Positions 61,180 through 64,000 of a stretch of 64,000 nucleotides of DNA are shown piece after piece. The position numbers and the translations under genes were made by a program. Origin of the DNA: Hysterangium stoloniferum (Eukaryota > Basidiomycota > Agaricomycetes > Hysterangiales > Hysterangiaceae); contig WHVD01000222.1 of assembly GCA_015178975.1 (NCBI GenBank), positions 1 to 64,000 of the forward strand, written 5' to 3'. The stretch's first letter is position 1; each line of letters opens with the position of its first letter. The notes below the pieces were generated by a model that was not told where the DNA came from, did no database searches, and worked only from the letters and a program-made list of their open reading frames with translations.

Positions 61180-63345
61180 CTATACTAGGTGTCGAAGAGC
61201 ATCTGGGACGCCGCCCCAAGCTTCCTGTGAGGATCCCCCAAGGTCCAAAATGAGGTTTCCCCATCGTTCCCTTTTTACCCTGAAGGATTCGGCTATTCTC
61301 GCCCGAGTCAAATCACTAGAGTTCCTGTACAAAGAGTCGGCCCATCGTCTGTAGGCTTTCTCTCTGCAACGAACGACTGCGCGGACACTAACCGGCGGAG
61401 CGGAAATCCGCGTGAGAAGAGGAGCTTTGGGGAGGGGAAACGAAGACGCGGGCAGTAAGACAGGAACGTGTGGTTGCATGGTGGTCTCTGTGGGAGGCGT
61501 CAGGATGAGGGCCTCGAGTAAATCTACTAAGCCAGCAATAGAGAGGACATTCGCTGAGTCTGGGGGCAGACGGTGAAGCTCCACTATGATGTGCCGGAAC
61601 ATAGAGAGTTTAATCTCCTGTGCTGCTCGTGCAAAGTTCTTCCCCTCTGCGAGATCCTCGAAGGAGAGATAGAAATCCTCCATTATCTCCGACAACGGAG
61701 CCAGACCGCAACAACCCTTGAGGCTCCCTTGAAGGACCGGTTGTTGAAGTACTGGCACGAGCTCTGATAGCACCCTTCTGACAGGAAACTGTTCGGAAGG
61801 GTAGTTGACAGCTACTCGCATCCAGAAAGTTGTGGATATGGGCTCAGTGAGGGGAACCGGGCTGTCAAGGACGGGAATAGGGGATTGTTCTCGGAGAGGA
61901 GTGGTGGCTTTCTGCATCTCCTTCACCTTTCTGCTTGCCAGGGGATCAATGACGTCCGGTGTAGGGGGGTCCAAATCGACATCCATTCGCTCTGGTGGAA
62001 GGTCCTGGATAGGGCTACCCAAGGACACGCAATATGAATACGGAGAGTTGGGAGGGATACCCGGTGACGGCAGAAGTTGGGTCGGTACCGGTATAGCTTT
62101 CGGGGAGGGAGAGAGACGAGGTGCCAGAATCGGGGAAGGTTTGCGTTGGGCAGAGGGAGTGTGTGTTGGGTGAAGGATGGGAGGGGGCCTCGACATCCCA
62201 AGTGAGGTTGGGACTGGTACAGCGTTTGAAGAGGGAGGTAAATGAGGCGTTAGAATCGGGGCTGAGGGAGTGTGTGCAGGGTGAATGATGGGAAGGAGCC
62301 TTGACGTTGACGAGAGATGTGGGACCGGAATTGTGGAAGGTTCGCGTTCCAGTGACTGTTGACTAGGGCGGTGACCCCTCCATACTCTGGATGACGGTCT
62401 CCGCGTTTGTCTTTGGTTGGGGTCGCTGGTTACGAAACGAACTTCAGATGGGAGAAGGAACCCTTCATGGCAATCCTCTCCCAAAGATCGGATACTATAC
62501 ACGCCATTCCTGTTCTCGTCCTCCTCCTCATCCTCGTCCGAGGAAAACTCAATTGGTCCCCTACGGTATCCCTTTTCTTGTTGAGGCAGCGTTTGACCGT
62601 CCCCTCGGGTGAGAACTATGCGTTGCAACTTCATGCGTTGAAGTAGCTCCCAGTCGTAAAAGATGGTACCCTCCTTCTCCTTCCAGCTCTTGGTTCCCGT
62701 CGTCCTAATACGAGGCGTCCCACCCTCGCTATCATCGGTCTCCGCGAAGTCGGCCCATTTCTCTCCCACGGGGGGAAGGATCGGCACTGAAGCTCTGTTT
62801 CCGCACTGCATTCTGTACTCACGCCGCTGCCGCTTGGAAGGGACTCCTTCTCTTGCTCCCCTCACCTCCTGTTGGCTTCTATACTCAGCACGCCTTTCTC
62901 TTTTGCGGGCGAGTCTCCTTGCGTTGTGTTCTTCCATGAACATTTCCTGCTTCCACATGCTAGCAGCGACTTCCTCAGATGATGGCCTGACGGAGGGGCC
63001 TAACGGCTTGCTCCAATCCGTACCGGTATTTTTCCCCGGCTCATCACCAAAGGAGAAAGTTGAAAGGGGGGTTGATTCCTGGGTACCCCAATTGCTCTTG
63101 ACATTGTCTGTACGAGGCACGCGGGTGATGAATCCCCCGCCGGTCGTGGATGTACTGGCTGTCGGGGCTCGCTGGACCTTTTTGAACTTAGGGAGGACTT
63201 GCTTGTTTTGTTGGAAAGGGAGCATTATAACGCGATAAAAGTGGTGAAGTTGAAGATAGAGGGAAGGACGTGGTGTGAAAGATAAAGAAAATTTATGCGA
63301 ATTTACGTGTACTTTTTTTTTATATATATTGAATTGAAACTCCAC
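61180..63345 (-). CDS. Extra ORF between integrase and 3' LTR of a Ty3 element
   Basis: 721 codons without interruption. A later Met at 63225 (MLPFQQNKQVLPKFKKVQRA) may be the true start, because the first 40 residues are low-complexity-like. Regions: a basic stretch (RRLARKRERRAEYRSQQEVR, SKRQRREYRMQC), an acidic SSDEDEEEDENRNG tract, two Pro-rich imperfect repeats (HPAHTPSAPILTPHLPPSS and HPTHTPSAQRKPSPILAPRL), and a C-terminal more globular part (FYLSFEDLAEGKNFARAAQE, RHIIVELHRLPPDSANVLSI, VRCREKAYRRWADSLY). No signal peptide or strong membrane segment is apparent, so it is not env-like in content. Function unknown. Confidence 0.7.
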   Translation of the reverse strand: MEFQFNIYKKKVHVNSHKFSLSFTPRPSLYLQLHHFYRVIMLPFQQNKQVLPKFKKVQRAPTASTSTTGGGFITRVPRTDNVKSNWGTQESTPLSTFSFGDEPGKNTGTDWSKPLGPSVRPSSEEVAASMWKQEMFMEEHNARRLARKRERRAEYRSQQEVRGAREGVPSKRQRREYRMQCGNRASVPILPPVGEKWADFAETDDSEGGTPRIRTTGTKSWKEKEGTIFYDWELLQRMKLQRIVLTRGDGQTLPQQEKGYRRGPIEFSSDEDEEEDENRNGVYSIRSLGEDCHEGFLLPSEVRFVTSDPNQRQTRRPSSRVWRGHRPSQQSLEREPSTIPVPHLSSTSRLLPIIHPAHTPSAPILTPHLPPSSNAVPVPTSLGMSRPPPILHPTHTPSAQRKPSPILAPRLSPSPKAIPVPTQLLPSPGIPPNSPYSYCVSLGSPIQDLPPERMDVDLDPPTPDVIDPLASRKVKEMQKATTPLREQSPIPVLDSPVPLTEPISTTFWMRVAVNYPSEQFPVRRVLSELVPVLQQPVLQGSLKGCCGLAPLSEIMEDFYLSFEDLAEGKNFARAAQEIKLSMFRHIIVELHRLPPDSANVLSIAGLVDLLEALILTPPTETTMQPHVPVLLPASSFPLPKAPLLTRISAPPVSVRAVVRCREKAYRRWADSLYRNSSDLTRARIAESFRVKRERWGNLILDLGGSSQEAWGGVPDALRHLV

Positions 63346-63556
63346 TCGGTTGGTCGTTAAATAGAATTCATTAATTGTGGCCGGGTTTTAGGGAAATGTG
63401 TCCGCTGCCAATTAATGGTTGTCCCAATCGACAGAAGGGATAGAAAAATGAAAAAGAATAAAAGCCAACGAGATGGCTCACCGAATAACTGAGATATTTC
63501 TGAAAGGAAGTTACAAAAGAGAGGGAATAGATGATTCCTTGAGCGCATATATCCCG

Positions 63557-64000
63557 TTAAATGTTGAACAGCGCCTTGTATGCCCTCAAAAGTGCCGGAG
63601 CGTTTCTAAGGTCAGTGCTGCTTAACCACGAATCCTCCTCGGGTCCATAACCTTTCCAGCGCACCCTAAATAGCAGACGATTTTGCTGTTTCCTATGTCC
63701 AACAATAGCTTCGACTTCATATTCTTCGTGATCTGATTTCAACTCTCTTAGGTTCTCAAGTTGGGGTCTCGGACCTAGCTTGGAAGGAGAGGGTTGATAT
63801 TTCCGCAGATGATCCCGATTAATGACTGGATGCATAGGATACTCCGGGGGAATCTTAAGCCTAAATACTTGAGAGTTCAATTTCTCAAGGACCTCGAATG
63901 GTCCAATCCGTCTTTGTATCAGTTTCTTCCCCGTTCCCTTGACTTCCACCAGTTCGAGGGAGTGGGGGTTGACCAATACAAAGTCTCCCTCAGAGATATC
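63557..64000 (-). CDS. Integrase C-terminus with chromodomain (Pol, partial)
   Basis: The frame is open to the window edge (GDFVLVNPHSLELVEVKG). It contains the GPY/F-type module (RRIGPFEVLEKLNSQVFRLK, HPVINRDHLRKYQPSP) and a chromodomain (EYEVEAIVGHRKQQNRLLFR, VRWKGYGPEEDSWLSSTDL). This is the end of a chromovirus-type Ty3/gypsy polyprotein; the chromodomain would guide integration towards particular chromatin. Stop at 63557. Confidence 0.9.
   Translation of the reverse strand, partial: DISEGDFVLVNPHSLELVEVKGTGKKLIQRRIGPFEVLEKLNSQVFRLKIPPEYPMHPVINRDHLRKYQPSPSKLGPRPQLENLRELKSDHEEYEVEAIVGHRKQQNRLLFRVRWKGYGPEEDSWLSSTDLRNAPALLRAYKALFNI

Larger units (their letters stand above)
60517..64000 (-). 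mobile_element. Minus-strand chromodomain Ty3/gypsy element, 3' part
   Basis: Reading on the minus strand from the window edge: integrase C-terminus with chromodomain, a gap of about 210 bp, a 721-codon extra ORF, a polypurine tract and the 3' LTR. The rest (Gag, PR, RT, 5' LTR) would lie beyond 64000. The open frames here are intact. Confidence 0.8.

Overview
The window looks like nuclear DNA of an intron-dense filamentous basidiomycete, probably an agaricomycete. Genes are packed closely, most introns are about 45-70 nt, coding exons can be tiny, and several proteins (a fungal-luciferase-family protein, a NOL8/Nop8 RRM protein, a chromodomain Ty3 retroelement) fit that group. The species cannot be named from sequence alone.

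Layout. 1-5060: 3' part of a Ser/Arg-rich, coiled-coil protein gene built on 204-bp tandem repeats. 5765-9045: nucleoporin Nup98 (FG repeats, GLEBS motif, C-terminal domain). 9485-12637 (-): threonyl-tRNA synthetase with a presequence-type N-terminus. 12859-13598 (-) and 13799-14477 (+): divergent ribosomal protein genes uS8 and eS17, sharing a 200-bp promoter region; uS8 needs a 12-nt microexon. 14798-15734: membrane-anchored homolog of the fungal luciferase family. 15992-17198: FAD synthase. 17480-20943: IGHMBP2/Hcs1-type SF1 helicase.

21001-47515 is dominated by a large inverted duplication. Arms of about 5.7 and 5.9 kb (21001-26652 and 41605-47515) enclose about 15 kb holding the MITE-like element at 28613-28771, tRNase Z, Nop8/NOL8, the exosome subunit Rrp41, nicotinate phosphoribosyltransferase, and a decayed inverted copy of the helicase 3' end. 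The arms carry an unrecognised spliced gene whose two copies differ by large indels.

47964-54907 is ordinary gene space again: a hypothetical protein, GDP-mannose 4,6-dehydratase, a PFK-2/FBPase-2 with the catalytic His replaced by Ser, and a ubiquitin-eL40 fusion. From about 55319 to the end are retrotransposons: a plus-strand Ty3-like element (LTR, Gag, protease; several nonsense codons; no RT) meets the 3' LTR of a minus-strand chromodomain element that carries an extra 721-codon ORF between integrase and LTR.

Most single-copy genes serve RNA metabolism and translation (nuclear pore, aminoacylation, ribosomal proteins, tRNA 3' processing, 60S assembly, exosome) or cofactor/sugar metabolism (FAD, NAD, GDP-fucose, fructose-2,6-bisphosphate). 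Gene models were spliced by eye from GT/AG or GC/AG borders, reading-frame continuity and family conservation; exon borders quoted are direct readings, not transcript-supported.
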